From NCBI RefSeq assembly GCF_009755275.1, contig NZ_WQLA01000002.1, forward strand, positions 1 to 64,000: a stretch of DNA of 64,000 nucleotides, given 5' to 3'. Below the pieces are notes generated by a model. It was not told where the DNA came from, did not search any database, and saw nothing but the letters and a program-made list of their open reading frames with translations. This document shows, piece after piece, positions 46,234 to 55,781 of this stretch; the stretch's first letter is position 1, and each line of letters begins with the position of its first letter. The stretch comes from Mucilaginibacter aquatilis. GTDB lineage: Bacteria; Bacteroidota; Bacteroidia; Sphingobacteriales; Sphingobacteriaceae. The position numbers and the translations under genes were made by a program.

Positions 46234-47148
46234 ATGGAAAACAAATCTGAACAAACTTCAAAGAAAAATTCAAACGTTATATACTTCCTTATTGTGGTAG
46301 TGGTGGCACTACTTGGAACTGATGTGTACCTATACCTGCAAAAAAAGAAAGATGTTGCCAAAATCATATACCAGGCTGATGATGAAAAGCACCGTTTACA
46401 AACCGAGCTTGACAGCCTGGAGGCGCAAATAGAGCAGGTAAACACCAGCAAAGCCAAGCTATCGTCAGAAATGCAGGCTCGTACTGATTCTTTGCAAAAC
46501 AAAATTCAGGTTTTAAAGCGTGCTCTTTCACGCGGACAATTAACCGTAGGCGAACTTAAAAAAGCCCAGGAAGACATCAAACAACTGCGTTACTTTGTAA
46601 CCAAGTACACAGCTGATATTGAAGAACTTAAACAGCAAAATGCTTCATTAGCTACAGAGCGCGATACACTGAAAAACCAAGTGGCATCGGTATCGCAAAA
46701 AGCCAGCACGCTTGAGCAGCAAAACCAGGAATTAAGCTCGAAGGTTAAAGTTGCATCGGCCTTAAAAATGGGCGCTGCCGAAGTTATCGCTTATAAAATT
46801 AAAGGCAGCGGCAAAGAGGTTGACGTAAACCGTGCAGGTCCGGCTAAAAAAATTAAGGTTAATTTCAACATTGTTGGCAATGCTGTAGCAGAAAAAGGCC
46901 TCCATGATGTTTACATGCGTATTATAGATCCTGCCGGTAACCTAATGACAACCGGTGAAAGCAGCGTATTTACTGCTGACGAGCAGGAGCTACAGTACAC
47001 TTACAAAACAGCCATTGACTTTAAAGACGACGGTACCATGTATACTATTGATTGGGTAAACCCTAACAAATTTGTAAAAGGCGTTTATACCGTTTACTTA
47101 TATGCTGATGGTTACACCATGGGTAAAACAGAATTTAAACTGAAATAA
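46234..47148 (+). CDS. Membrane-anchored coiled-coil protein (304 aa)
   Basis: A short polar N-terminus is followed by one membrane helix (VIYFLIVVVVALLGTDVYLYLQ, near residues 15-36), a long coiled coil (about residues 45-175, rich in Gln/Glu/Leu heptads such as LQTELDSLEAQIEQ) and a beta-type C-terminal domain of about 130 residues with VKVNFNIVGN and KGVYTVYLYADGY. The coiled coil lies on the far side of the membrane from the N-terminus, probably periplasmic. I recognise no named family. The ATG at 46234 is preferred to the TTG at 46228. It has a strong terminator. Confidence 0.82.
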   Translation: MENKSEQTSKKNSNVIYFLIVVVVALLGTDVYLYLQKKKDVAKIIYQADDEKHRLQTELDSLEAQIEQVNTSKAKLSSEMQARTDSLQNKIQVLKRALSRGQLTVGELKKAQEDIKQLRYFVTKYTADIEELKQQNASLATERDTLKNQVASVSQKASTLEQQNQELSSKVKVASALKMGAAEVIAYKIKGSGKEVDVNRAGPAKKIKVNFNIVGNAVAEKGLHDVYMRIIDPAGNLMTTGESSVFTADEQELQYTYKTAIDFKDDGTMYTIDWVNPNKFVKGVYTVYLYADGYTMGKTEFKLK

Positions 47149-47166
47149 GTAATAGCAACGAATAAT

Positions 47167-47209
47167 AAAACAAAACCCCCGGTTGGCACTCAACCGGGGG
47201 TTTTGTTTT
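47167..47209 (+). terminator. Strong intrinsic terminator
   Basis: A perfect 19-bp stem (AAAACAAAACCCCCGGTTG with its complement) around GCACT is followed by T-rich sequence. It separates the coiled-coil gene from the histidine kinase gene. Confidence 0.95.
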
Positions 47210-47289
47210 ATAACCCACCCTTTAAAAGAGAACGCCGGCAAAGCGTGTTAATAAATAGTTAAGCTAAGCAATTACGTATTTTTTTAACC

Positions 47290-47297
47290 TAACTTTG
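47290..47297 (+). promoter_or_regulatory. -7 promoter box (TAACTTTG)
   Basis: TAACTTTG is only 4 nt before the ATG at 47302, again suggesting a leaderless mRNA. Confidence 0.5.
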
Positions 47298-47301
47298 AAC
47301 T

Positions 47302-48366
47302 ATGAAACTCAGCGTATTGGTATTAATAAATGCCCTGGCTGTTGCCATTGCACTTTCCATCGTAAACTTTTACTTCCAGCATAAATGGTATGATGTTACT
47401 GTAACCTTCCTTATCGGCTTCATTACCAGTTACATTGTATTTTATTACCTTATTGAAAAATACGTATACTCGAAGGTAAAACTTATTTACAAGCTCATAC
47501 ACAACCTTAAACTTGGCCGCGACCTGCGCGATGCGCTGGGCGAATCAACCAGTACTGATCCTATTGGTGATGTTGAACAGGAAGTAAAAGAATGGGCGCG
47601 CGAAAAGAAAATTGAAATTGAGCAGCTGCGTAGCCAGGAAAAATTCAGACGTGAATTTTTATCAAATATATCGCATGAGTTTAAAACGCCCTTGTTTGCT
47701 ATTCAGGGCTACCTTGAAGCGGTAATGGAGGATGAATTTTACGACACCGATATGGCGATGCAGTTTTTGAAGAAAGCCGAAAAAAACGTTGACCGCCTCA
47801 GCTACCTCATTAAAGACCTGGACGAAATCTCAAAGCTCGAATCGGGCGAGATACCAATTAACTATACTAAATTTAAAATAAACGATCTTATTAAAGAGGT
47901 TTTTGAGCAGCTTGAACTGAAAGCCAAGCAGCATGACATTAAACTCATCTTTAAGCAAAAGTACGATGAAGCTTTTGTGGTATCGGCCGATAGAGACAAG
48001 ATTTGCCAGGTACTCATCAACCTCATCGATAATTCCTTTAAATACGGTAAACCGGGAGGCAGCACATCAGTGAGCCTTTTTGAGCTACACGACCAGATTT
48101 TGGTAGAAATAACCGACGAAGGTCTTGGAATTAACGAAAAACATCTTCCCCGCCTTTTTGAACGCTTTTTTAGGATAGACAGCCATCGTTCTCGTGAAAT
48201 TGGTGGTTCGGGACTGGGGTTGGCTATTGTAAAACATATAATTGAAGCGCACCAGCAAACTATTAATGTACGCAGTACCGAAGGCTTAGGTTCAACGTTT
48301 GGCTTCACATTGCAGCGCATTATGCCTTCGGCTCTAAAGCAGGTTATACCTGTGTTAAAGAGTTAA
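47302..48366 (+). CDS. Sensor histidine kinase, PhoR-like
   Basis: A 354-residue kinase. Two N-terminal membrane helices (residues about 5-24 and 33-52) are followed by a linker helix and the HisKA domain with the phosphorylatable H125 in FLSNISHEFKTP. The HATPase domain has the N box NLIDNSFKYGK, the G1 motif DEGLGINEKHLP and the G2 box GGSGLGLAIV. No large periplasmic sensor or PAS domain is present, which fits the PhoR subclass. The following gene is a DUF47/PhoU-like gene and then a Pit transporter, so it probably responds to phosphate. No response regulator is in the window. Confidence 0.92.
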   Translation: MKLSVLVLINALAVAIALSIVNFYFQHKWYDVTVTFLIGFITSYIVFYYLIEKYVYSKVKLIYKLIHNLKLGRDLRDALGESTSTDPIGDVEQEVKEWAREKKIEIEQLRSQEKFRREFLSNISHEFKTPLFAIQGYLEAVMEDEFYDTDMAMQFLKKAEKNVDRLSYLIKDLDEISKLESGEIPINYTKFKINDLIKEVFEQLELKAKQHDIKLIFKQKYDEAFVVSADRDKICQVLINLIDNSFKYGKPGGSTSVSLFELHDQILVEITDEGLGINEKHLPRLFERFFRIDSHRSREIGGSGLGLAIVKHIIEAHQQTINVRSTEGLGSTFGFTLQRIMPSALKQVIPVLKS

Positions 48367-48388
48367 CATTAACTTAACATTGTATATG

Positions 48389-48396
48389 TACTTTTG
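48389..48396 (+). promoter_or_regulatory. -7 promoter box (TACTTTTG)
   Basis: TACTTTTG fits TAnnTTTG and is 20 nt ahead of the DUF47 gene start; it gives that pair its own promoter. Confidence 0.5.
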
Positions 48397-48416
48397 CGTA
48401 AACTATTGAATAGCAA

Positions 48417-49067
48417 ATGTCATTAAACAGTATATTCCAGTACTTTGTACCTAAAGACAAAAAGGTATTTTTCCCGTTATTTGAGCAGGCTGCAACCAAC
48501 GTAAAGCAAATGGCCGAGGTTTTGGTTGAGGCTGTAAACTCAAAAAATGATGCTGACCGCCAGGAAGCGTTCAAGCAAATTGATAAGCTGGAAAATAAAG
48601 GCGACGATTTAACTCACCAGATTTACCTTGAATTAGGCAAAAACTTTATTACGCCGTTTGACCGTGAAGATATTCACGCCCTGGCTACTGCTATTGATGA
48701 TGTGGCCGATTACATTCAGGGTTCGGCTAACCGTATGTTGCTTTATAATATTGAAGAATATACAGAACCAATTTGCAAACTTTCTGAATTGATTTTACAG
48801 GGCAGCATTGACCTTGAAAAAGCTGTACGCGAGTTAAAAGACCTTAAAAACGTACGTAATATTGCCGATTCGTGCATTCGCATTAACAGCGTTGAAAACC
48901 AAGCCGATTATGTATTTGACCGTGCCGTTGCCGACTTGTTTTTATACGAGAAAGATGCTATGCGCCTTATCAAATACAAAGAAATTTTAGCTGCGCTGGA
49001 AACAGCAACCGACATGTGCGAAGATGCAGCCAATGTAATGGAGTCAATACTGGTTAAAAACGCTTAA
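48417..49067 (+). CDS. DUF47 family PhoU-like protein
   Basis: A 216-residue all-helical protein with the pattern of DUF47 (PhoU-like): KKVFFPLFEQAATNVKQMAE, the metal-binding style ADRQEAFKQIDKLENKGDDLTHQIY and DREDIHALATAIDDVADYI. Members regulate or accompany Pit-type phosphate transporters and the gene for one, pit, follows after 21 nt on the same strand. It probably tunes phosphate entry. Confidence 0.92.
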   Translation: MSLNSIFQYFVPKDKKVFFPLFEQAATNVKQMAEVLVEAVNSKNDADRQEAFKQIDKLENKGDDLTHQIYLELGKNFITPFDREDIHALATAIDDVADYIQGSANRMLLYNIEEYTEPICKLSELILQGSIDLEKAVRELKDLKNVRNIADSCIRINSVENQADYVFDRAVADLFLYEKDAMRLIKYKEILAALETATDMCEDAANVMESILVKNA

Positions 49068-49088
49068 TAGCCCAAAACTTACCCACAC

Positions 49089-50096
49089 ATGGTTACCTCG
49101 CTGCTTGTTGTTGTAGTTTGCCTTGCCCTCATATTCGATTTTATTAACGGATTTCATGATGCAGCCAACTCTATTGCTACCATTGTATCAACCAAGGTTT
49201 TAACACCGTTTCAGGCGGTACTTTGGGCTGCCGCTTTCAACTTTTTGGCTTTCTTCCTTATTAAAGAGCACAAGGTAGCCAACACCGTTGCCAAAACCGT
49301 ACATGAGAATTTCATAACCATGGACGTTATACTGGCAGGCCTTATTGCGGCCATTGCCTGGAATTTGCTTACCTGGTGGTTTGGTATTCCATCAAGTTCA
49401 TCACACACCCTTATTGGTGGTTTTGCCGGAGCAGGTATGACCAATGCAATCTTCATGGGCATTAATCCCCTTACGGCTGTTGATACTGCTTCCATTTTAC
49501 GCATAGCGGCTTACATATTCCTTGCTCCGTTTATCGGCTTGCTGATTGCCTATGTAATTACCATTATCATATTACACATATTTAAAAACTTCAGGCCGGC
49601 AGTTGCCGAACGGTGGTTTAAGAGTGTGCAGTTGATATCATCGGCTGCGTTAAGTTTTGCCCACGGTGGTAATGATGCGCAAAAGGTAATGGGTATTATA
49701 TACGTTGCCTTAGTGGCCGAAAACGTTATTAAACAAGGACAAACCATGCCCGAGTGGATCCCTTTGGCATGTTACACGGCCATTGCAGCCGGCACCATGA
49801 GCGGTGGCTGGAAAATTGTAAAAACCATGGGTAGTAAAATTACCAAGGTAACTCCGCTTGAGGGTGTAAGTGCCGAAACTGCAGGTGCTATTACCCTGTT
49901 TATGACGGAGCGCCTGGGCATACCTGTATCAACCACGCATACCATTACAGGTTCAATTATTGGTGTAGGCTTAACCAAACGTGTATCAGCAGTGCGTTGG
50001 GGCGTCACTATTAACCTGCTTTGGGCATGGATTATTACCATTCCAATTTCGGCTCTGGTAGCTGCGGCTGTTTTTGCAATAATGCATTATTTGTAG
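49089..50096 (+). CDS. pit: Inorganic phosphate transporter, Pit family
   Basis: A 335-residue membrane protein with about ten hydrophobic segments. The two family repeats are clear: FINGFHDAANSIATIVSTKVL with PSSSSHTLIGGFAG in the first half, and SFAHGGNDAQKVMG with PVSTTHTITGSIIG in the second. Pit proteins import phosphate together with a proton or metal-phosphate. It is translated right after the DUF47 gene, and the upstream PhoR-like kinase makes phosphate regulation likely. Confidence 0.95.
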   Translation: MVTSLLVVVVCLALIFDFINGFHDAANSIATIVSTKVLTPFQAVLWAAAFNFLAFFLIKEHKVANTVAKTVHENFITMDVILAGLIAAIAWNLLTWWFGIPSSSSHTLIGGFAGAGMTNAIFMGINPLTAVDTASILRIAAYIFLAPFIGLLIAYVITIIILHIFKNFRPAVAERWFKSVQLISSAALSFAHGGNDAQKVMGIIYVALVAENVIKQGQTMPEWIPLACYTAIAAGTMSGGWKIVKTMGSKITKVTPLEGVSAETAGAITLFMTERLGIPVSTTHTITGSIIGVGLTKRVSAVRWGVTINLLWAWIITIPISALVAAAVFAIMHYL

Positions 50097-50122
50097 TAGT
50101 AGCATAGTAAACCTTTTATAAG

Positions 50123-50130
50123 TAGCTTTG
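50123..50130 (+). promoter_or_regulatory. -7 promoter box (TAGCTTTG)
   Basis: TAGCTTTG fits TAnnTTTG and is 17 nt before the ATG at 50148 of the DUF4197 gene. Confidence 0.45.
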
Positions 50131-50147
50131 TCAATACACAAATGCTT

Positions 50148-50900
50148 ATGAAACCAATTTTACTTTTGCCGGCACTTGTTTTAACTCTTGCCACTACCAC
50201 CAGTTGCGATACTCTGCATACTGCTGTTGCCAATAGCGGCGGTACCATTTACAGTCCTACCCAAAACAGTGTACCAAGTACGCTTGAAATGATAAGCGGG
50301 CTTAAGCAGGCGCTTGAGCAGGGCACCAACAAAAGCGTAAGCCAGCTATCTTCAGCAAACGGTTTTTTTGGCAATGCCGCTATAAAACTATTGTTACCGC
50401 CAGAAGCTCAAAAAGCTGAATCGGCATTGCGTAAGCTTGGCTTTAACAAGCTTTGTGATGATGCCATACTTTCGCTTAACCGCGCTGCTGAAGATGCTGC
50501 CGGAAAAGCGGCTCCTATATTTGTATCGGCAATAAAGCAACTTACCGTACAGGATGTAACCAATATACTTTTAGGCGGCCAAAAAGATGCCGCTACAAAC
50601 TTCTTTAAACGTACCACAACAACACAACTTACCGAGCAGTTTAAACCTGTTATAAACAAGAGCTTGTCAAACGTTGGTGCTACCAAATACTATGGTGCCC
50701 TGGTAACACAGTACAATAAAATACCGCTGGTGTTTAATAAGCTTAATCCAAACCTGGATGATTATGTCACTCAAAAAGCTATAGACGGTTTGTTTTACCG
50801 TATTGCACAAGAGGAACTGAACATTCGTACTAATTTTTCTTCACGATCAACCCCTCTCCTGCAAAAGGTATTTGGCTACGTTCAGAAAAAAACAAGTTGA
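50148..50900 (+). CDS. DUF4197 lipoprotein
   Basis: A 250-residue exported protein. The signal MKPILLLPALVLTLATTTSC ends with a cysteine that may be lipidated, although the lipobox is not ideal. The rest is helical with DUF4197 signatures: SGLKQALEQGTNKSVSQLS, IKLLLPPEAQKAESALRKLG, LNRAAEDAAGKAAPIF and VTQKAIDGLFYRIAQEE. The family has no proven function. ATG at 50142 is an alternative start with two extra residues. Confidence 0.88.
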   Translation: MKPILLLPALVLTLATTTSCDTLHTAVANSGGTIYSPTQNSVPSTLEMISGLKQALEQGTNKSVSQLSSANGFFGNAAIKLLLPPEAQKAESALRKLGFNKLCDDAILSLNRAAEDAAGKAAPIFVSAIKQLTVQDVTNILLGGQKDAATNFFKRTTTTQLTEQFKPVINKSLSNVGATKYYGALVTQYNKIPLVFNKLNPNLDDYVTQKAIDGLFYRIAQEELNIRTNFSSRSTPLLQKVFGYVQKKTS

Positions 50901-50961
50901 TATACCTTATTCTTGGTTGAAGATTAAGGAAAGGGAATAAATCAACGTTTCTTTGTATTGC

Positions 50962-52572
50962 ATGAGAAAAAACATTTTACTGGCTGTATTTTCGGGCTTG
51001 TTGCTGTGGATTGCCTGGCCACCCACACCTTATACTACCTTTTTGCTGTTTGCAGGCTTGGTTCCAATGCTGATGGCCATTGAGAATGTTATTAATTCAA
51101 ACTCCGCAAAAAAAGGCAGACTTGTATTTGCAACCACCTTTATTGGCTTTTTTGTTTGGAACTCACTTTGCATATATTGGGTATACAACTCGCTTAAAAC
51201 TATAGGTCCTGTTGTTGCCATACCCATAACACTAGTACCATATAGTTTAGGCCCCTTATTAATGGCCGGAGCTTGTTGGTTGTATTACCGCATAAGGTTA
51301 GTTGCACCTAGAGGATTATCCCTTATTGCATTAGTTTGCTTTTGGATAGGCTATGAGTACCTGCACCAATCGTGGGATTTAAACTTTCCATGGATGACGT
51401 TGGGTAACGGCTTTGCCGTGAGCCACAAATGGATACAATGGTATGAGTATACCGGCGTATATGGCGGCACTATTTGGATATGGGCTGTTAATATCATCCT
51501 GTTCTTAATCTATGCCGGCCTGCACGAGGCTCAAAACAAAACATTACGCTTAAAGCTGGTATCCTCGTTTGTGCTGGTACTGCTTGCACCGCTAAGTTTT
51601 TCGCTTTATCGTTATTATACTTACCAGGAACAAGCGGCACCATCAAATGTGGTAGTTGTGCAGCCTAACATTGACCCTTATACCAAATTTAACGTTCCGG
51701 CTTATGAAGAGGTAAGCACTCTTACCCATTTATCTGACTCGCTTGGCAAACCCAACACGGAATTTTTTATATGGCCAGAAACTGCCATTGCCGAAGATGT
51801 AAATGAAGACAGCTTTTTTTCAACGCCACAATACAACCAGGTAAAACAATTTTTAAGCAAGTTTAAAAACGGTAATATCATAACCGGCATTTCTACTTAT
51901 AAACTATATAACGATGCCCACACGCTTACGGCAAAGCCTATGGGCCAGAGCAATCAATTTTATGATGTCTTCAATACCGCTGTTAACATTGAGAACTCCT
52001 CGAAACTGCAGTTTTACCATAAATCTAAATTAGTTCCTGGCGCCGAACTTATGCCGTTTGGCTCGGCCCTGAGTTTTTTGAAACCTGTATTTGAACATCT
52101 TGGCGGCTCCACCGGTGGCTACGGCAGCCAGGCCGAGGCCGATGTTTTCTATTCGCAAAGCGGCATTGGGGCTGCACCTGTAATTTGTTATGAAACCATC
52201 TGGGGTAACTGGGTTGCACAATCGGTGCGTAAAGGCGCGCAGTTTATTGCCATTATAACTAACGACGGCTGGTGGGAAAACACCTCGGGTAAAGATCAAC
52301 ACCTGGATTATGCCAAGTTGCGGGCCATTGAAAACCGTCGCTGGGTTTGCCGCTCGGCCAATACCGGAATTTCGGGCTTTATTAATCAGCGTGGCGATGT
52401 AGTGCAGCAATCAGGCTGGTGGGTGCGTACCGCTTTAAAGCAGGATATTAACCTTAATTCAGATTTGACCTTTTACACCCGGCACGGCGATTATTTACCT
52501 TATGCCGGATGCATACTTGCTGTACTAGGCATTTTGTGGGTAATAGTTGGACTAATGAGAAAGGTTAGTTAA
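50962..52572 (+). CDS. lnt: Apolipoprotein N-acyltransferase
   Basis: A 536-residue membrane enzyme that adds the third acyl chain to lipoproteins. Six or so N-terminal membrane helices precede the nitrilase-like domain from VVVVQPNIDPYTK. The catalytic Glu is in FIWPETAIAE, the Lys in YHKSKLVPGAELMPFG, and the Cys in PVICYETIWGNW. Length is close to E. coli Lnt (512). The ATG at 50962 is preferred to the TTG at 50953. It lies downstream of the DUF4197 lipoprotein gene, so its possible substrates are nearby. Confidence 0.94.
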   Translation: MRKNILLAVFSGLLLWIAWPPTPYTTFLLFAGLVPMLMAIENVINSNSAKKGRLVFATTFIGFFVWNSLCIYWVYNSLKTIGPVVAIPITLVPYSLGPLLMAGACWLYYRIRLVAPRGLSLIALVCFWIGYEYLHQSWDLNFPWMTLGNGFAVSHKWIQWYEYTGVYGGTIWIWAVNIILFLIYAGLHEAQNKTLRLKLVSSFVLVLLAPLSFSLYRYYTYQEQAAPSNVVVVQPNIDPYTKFNVPAYEEVSTLTHLSDSLGKPNTEFFIWPETAIAEDVNEDSFFSTPQYNQVKQFLSKFKNGNIITGISTYKLYNDAHTLTAKPMGQSNQFYDVFNTAVNIENSSKLQFYHKSKLVPGAELMPFGSALSFLKPVFEHLGGSTGGYGSQAEADVFYSQSGIGAAPVICYETIWGNWVAQSVRKGAQFIAIITNDGWWENTSGKDQHLDYAKLRAIENRRWVCRSANTGISGFINQRGDVVQQSGWWVRTALKQDINLNSDLTFYTRHGDYLPYAGCILAVLGILWVIVGLMRKVS

Positions 52573-52577
52573 AAGGC

Positions 52578-53144
52578 TCAATTAAGCCTTTTAACTAATT
52601 GTTCTTCTACTTTTTTAAACATTTGCAGTGGTTTTAGTCCGCGCCAGCTCATATCATCCAGCTCTCCACCAAAGTTTATAAAGTAGTCAATGTTACTCTG
52701 TTTGAACTCGCGTATCACATGCTCACGGAAGTTTATTCCGGCTATCCAGCCGTCTTCCACTTCCTGAAACCACTCTTCATAATAGCAATCATCTGATGAG
52801 TGAAAGTTCAAAATGTTCTCTCCTATCAGGATAAATTTATTGATGCCGTTATCCATCATCAACTCCATTATTTCGCGCTTAAGCATCATTACGTCGTTAT
52901 TTATGGCATCATTCCACTCGCCAATAAATTCAATAATTACATAGCCGTAGTCGTAATCGGCGTATAATACTTTCAAGTATAGTGTGTTTGAACCAAACGA
53001 ATCCCATTGCGGGTGCAACAAATAGTTATACACCTGCTTATCAAACTCAAACTCGTTATACACTGTAGCATAAAAAGGCGAATACTCATCCTCTGCCGCA
53101 ATGTAATCATCCCTCCACCTGTAATATGGTTCTATTTCGTGCAT
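52578..53144 (-). CDS. Conserved hypothetical protein (188 aa)
   Basis: An acidic, aromatic-rich soluble protein. The N-terminus MHEIEPYYRWRDDYIAAEDE is followed by YLKVLYADYDYGYVIIEFIGEWNDAINNDVMML, a probable strand-rich unit, and a C-terminal part FINFGGELDDMSWRGLKPLQ. No domain is recognised; the sequence looks typical of a protein conserved in Bacteroidota. It is convergent with lnt (5 nt between the stop codons). Confidence 0.78.
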   Translation of the reverse strand: MHEIEPYYRWRDDYIAAEDEYSPFYATVYNEFEFDKQVYNYLLHPQWDSFGSNTLYLKVLYADYDYGYVIIEFIGEWNDAINNDVMMLKREIMELMMDNGINKFILIGENILNFHSSDDCYYEEWFQEVEDGWIAGINFREHVIREFKQSNIDYFINFGGELDDMSWRGLKPLQMFKKVEEQLVKRLN

Positions 53145-53253
53145 ATCTTTTTTAGTGTTCAGCTTGTTAAGTTATGCATACATGAGTACCGTGCTGTAAA
53201 ACGTAATAAACTTGTTCTTCAACTTTTCATACTCAAGCATGTAGCATAAGTCT

Positions 53254-54072
53254 TTACTGCTGTTTTTTACTATTGTAAGCATCTACCGCTTTTCTAACGC
53301 TACCATGTTCGTTAAGCAAGGCTGCGGCAGTGGTTTCGTCAACGCCTGTCTCCTGCATAATCATGCGGTTACCGCGGTCAACCAGCTTATGATTGGTTAA
53401 CTGCATATCAACCATTTTATTACCTTTCACCCGTCCTAATTGAATCATAACGGTGGTGCTCAGCATGTTTAAAACCAACTTTTGTGCGGTGCCGGCTTTC
53501 ATACGTGTTGAACCAGTTACAAACTCAGGGCCGGTCACCACCTCAACCGGAAACTTAGCCTCAGCAGCAACAGCGCTGCCTGCATTGCATACTATGCAAC
53601 CGGTGGTTATACCGATTTCATTAGCTGTTTTAAGGCCGCCTATAACGTAAGGGGTGCGCCCTGAAGCAGCTATGCCAACTACAACGTCTTTTTCACTAAT
53701 ATTATATACTTGTAAGTCTTTCCAGGCTTGTTCGGCGTCATCTTCGGCAAACTCAACGGCTTTACGTATGGCTCCATCGCCACCCGCAATTATACCTACT
53801 ACCCAATCAAACGGAACACCAAAAGTAGGTGGACATTCAGATGCATCAACCACACCTAAACGACCACTTGTACCCGCGCCTATGTAAAACAACCGGCCAC
53901 CGCTTTGCATTTTTTGTGTAATGGCTTCGGCAAGCTTTTCAATTTGCGGGAGTGCCTTTTGCACTGATAGTGCAACCGACTGATCTTCGTTGTTTATACC
54001 GGCAAGTATTTCACTAACCGACAACTGCTCAAGGTGGTTGTAATGCGAATCTTGTTCGGTGGTGTTTATCAT
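53254..54072 (-). CDS. murQ: N-acetylmuramic acid 6-phosphate etherase
   Basis: A 272-residue lyase that opens MurNAc-6-phosphate to GlcNAc-6-phosphate and lactate in peptidoglycan recycling. The SIS fold begins with GGRLFYIGAGTSGRLGVVDASECPPTFG and continues with GIIAGGDGAIRKAVEFAEDD and VVGIAASGRTPYVIGGL. TGSTRMKAGTAQKLVLNMLSTT is diagnostic. The protein is about 25 residues shorter than E. coli MurQ (298), mostly at the ends. The anhMurNAc kinase gene is not beside it. Confidence 0.95.
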   Translation of the reverse strand: MINTTEQDSHYNHLEQLSVSEILAGINNEDQSVALSVQKALPQIEKLAEAITQKMQSGGRLFYIGAGTSGRLGVVDASECPPTFGVPFDWVVGIIAGGDGAIRKAVEFAEDDAEQAWKDLQVYNISEKDVVVGIAASGRTPYVIGGLKTANEIGITTGCIVCNAGSAVAAEAKFPVEVVTGPEFVTGSTRMKAGTAQKLVLNMLSTTVMIQLGRVKGNKMVDMQLTNHKLVDRGNRMIMQETGVDETTAAALLNEHGSVRKAVDAYNSKKQQ

Positions 54073-54148
54073 AAATATTCTTACAAATTTGTAACAAAAA
54101 TCGGTAAAATTCCGTCAACTATAGCAAACCCGAAACGTTTATAAATAG

Positions 54149-54156
54149 TACTTTTG
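54149..54156 (+). promoter_or_regulatory. -7 promoter box (TACTTTTG)
   Basis: TACTTTTG fits TAnnTTTG and is 11 nt ahead of the S41 protease start at 54168. Confidence 0.45.
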
Positions 54157-54167
54157 TTACCAAGGGG

Positions 54168-55778
54168 ATGAAGCAAACTGCCGGATTAATTTTCAGATCG
54201 ATGATATTGGTGTTGCTGGGCGTGGCCGTTGGCCTGCTTATTAACCGCCGTTCATCAAATGCCCCTGCTGATGACAGCCTTACCGTTTATGACCCTAACG
54301 GCAACAAGCTGGAAAAGGTAATGCAAATTGTACGCAAAAAGTATGTTGACTCTATAGACGTTGACAGCGTTGAAGGCGTTACCATTAACAACCTGCTGCA
54401 AAAGCTCGATCCTCACTCGGTTTATTTGCACAAAAAACAGGCACAATCATTAAGCGAAAAACTTGAGGGTGGCTTTGATGGCATTGGTATCGAATCGCAA
54501 TTGTTGCGCGATACGTTGTTTGTTACCCAGGTGCTGCCAGGTTCTCCGGCCTATAAAGCAGGCCTGCCTAATGGTGCTCGCATAATTACCCTTAACGGCA
54601 AGCCTTTTTCAGGAACGCATTTAACTAACGACCGGGTGAATAATGCCTTTTCGGGCGGTAATGATACCGGGCTTTATGTTGGTGTACTTACTAACGATAG
54701 TAAAGATGTTAAAACATTCCGCATTAAGCGCGGGCATGTAAACCTAAGCAGCCTTGATGCGGCCTATATTACAGCGCCCGGGGTGGGTTATATTAAAATA
54801 AGTAAATTTGGCACAACTACCGATACGGATTTCAAAGCATCGTTAAAACGCCTGAAAGGCCAGGGCATGCAAAAACTTGTGCTTGATTTACGTGGCAACG
54901 GTGGTGGTTACCTGAATACGGCAACTGCCTTAGCTGATGAATTTTTGCCCAAAGGCAGGTTAATTGTTTACACCCAAGGCCAGCATGAGCCACGTACAGA
55001 TTATTTTGCAACCGATTCGGGTTTGTTTGAGCAAGGTAAGTTAGCTGTTATTATTGATGAGCATTCAGCATCAGCCAGTGAGATATTAGCTGGTGCTTTA
55101 CAGGATTTAGACCGTGCTGTTATTATAGGCCGCAGGTCTTTTGGAAAGGGTTTGGTGCAGGAGCAATTCAGGTTTGATGATGGTACAGCTTTGAACTTAA
55201 CCGTTGCCAGATATTTTACGCCATCGGGCCGCAGCATACAAAAATCATACAAAGCAGGCACAGAGAGTTATAAAAACGATTTGACCGAGCGTTTGCAAAA
55301 AGGCGAGCTTTACACTGCACAAAATAATTTAGACGACAGCACTTTTAATATGGCTGTAACTTACCATACCACTGCCGGCAAAAAAGTATATGGCGGGGGT
55401 GGGATTATGCCCGACATATTTGTACCCGAAGAAGCTGCAGAAAACAGCCGGCTTGTGTTGGACTTGCTGCGCAATCAGGCATTTTCGGGCTATGTTGTAG
55501 AGCGCATGCAAAACGTTTTAAAAAACTATAGCACGGCAGACGACTACCTGAACTTCTTTAGTGTAAATGATGTAGAGTTTAACCGCTTTGTTAACTACAG
55601 TTCGGCTTTAGGTTTAATAAAAGATGCCGACATGCACGAGTTAACCGTTAACAAGCCGTACATAAAAACTTTGCTTAAAGCACAAGCTGCCCGCTTTAAA
55701 TGGGGTAGTGAATGGTTTTACCGTACCCTTAACCAGAATGATGCTGGCATAAGCAAAGCTATTGCCGCGCTCAATTAG
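54168..55778 (+). CDS. S41 family C-terminal processing protease (paralogue 1)
   Basis: A 536-residue membrane-anchored protease. A single N-terminal helix (about residues 8-27) is followed by a PDZ domain with GGFDGIGIESQLLRD and VLPGSPAYKAGLPNG, and the S41 catalytic core. The Ser lies in EHSASASEILAGALQDLDR and the Lys in RRSFGKGLVQEQF. It should cleave C-terminal tails of periplasmic proteins. It is a distant paralogue of the gene at 57665. Confidence 0.92.
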   Translation: MKQTAGLIFRSMILVLLGVAVGLLINRRSSNAPADDSLTVYDPNGNKLEKVMQIVRKKYVDSIDVDSVEGVTINNLLQKLDPHSVYLHKKQAQSLSEKLEGGFDGIGIESQLLRDTLFVTQVLPGSPAYKAGLPNGARIITLNGKPFSGTHLTNDRVNNAFSGGNDTGLYVGVLTNDSKDVKTFRIKRGHVNLSSLDAAYITAPGVGYIKISKFGTTTDTDFKASLKRLKGQGMQKLVLDLRGNGGGYLNTATALADEFLPKGRLIVYTQGQHEPRTDYFATDSGLFEQGKLAVIIDEHSASASEILAGALQDLDRAVIIGRRSFGKGLVQEQFRFDDGTALNLTVARYFTPSGRSIQKSYKAGTESYKNDLTERLQKGELYTAQNNLDDSTFNMAVTYHTTAGKKVYGGGGIMPDIFVPEEAAENSRLVLDLLRNQAFSGYVVERMQNVLKNYSTADDYLNFFSVNDVEFNRFVNYSSALGLIKDADMHELTVNKPYIKTLLKAQAARFKWGSEWFYRTLNQNDAGISKAIAALN

Positions 55779-55781
55779 TAA

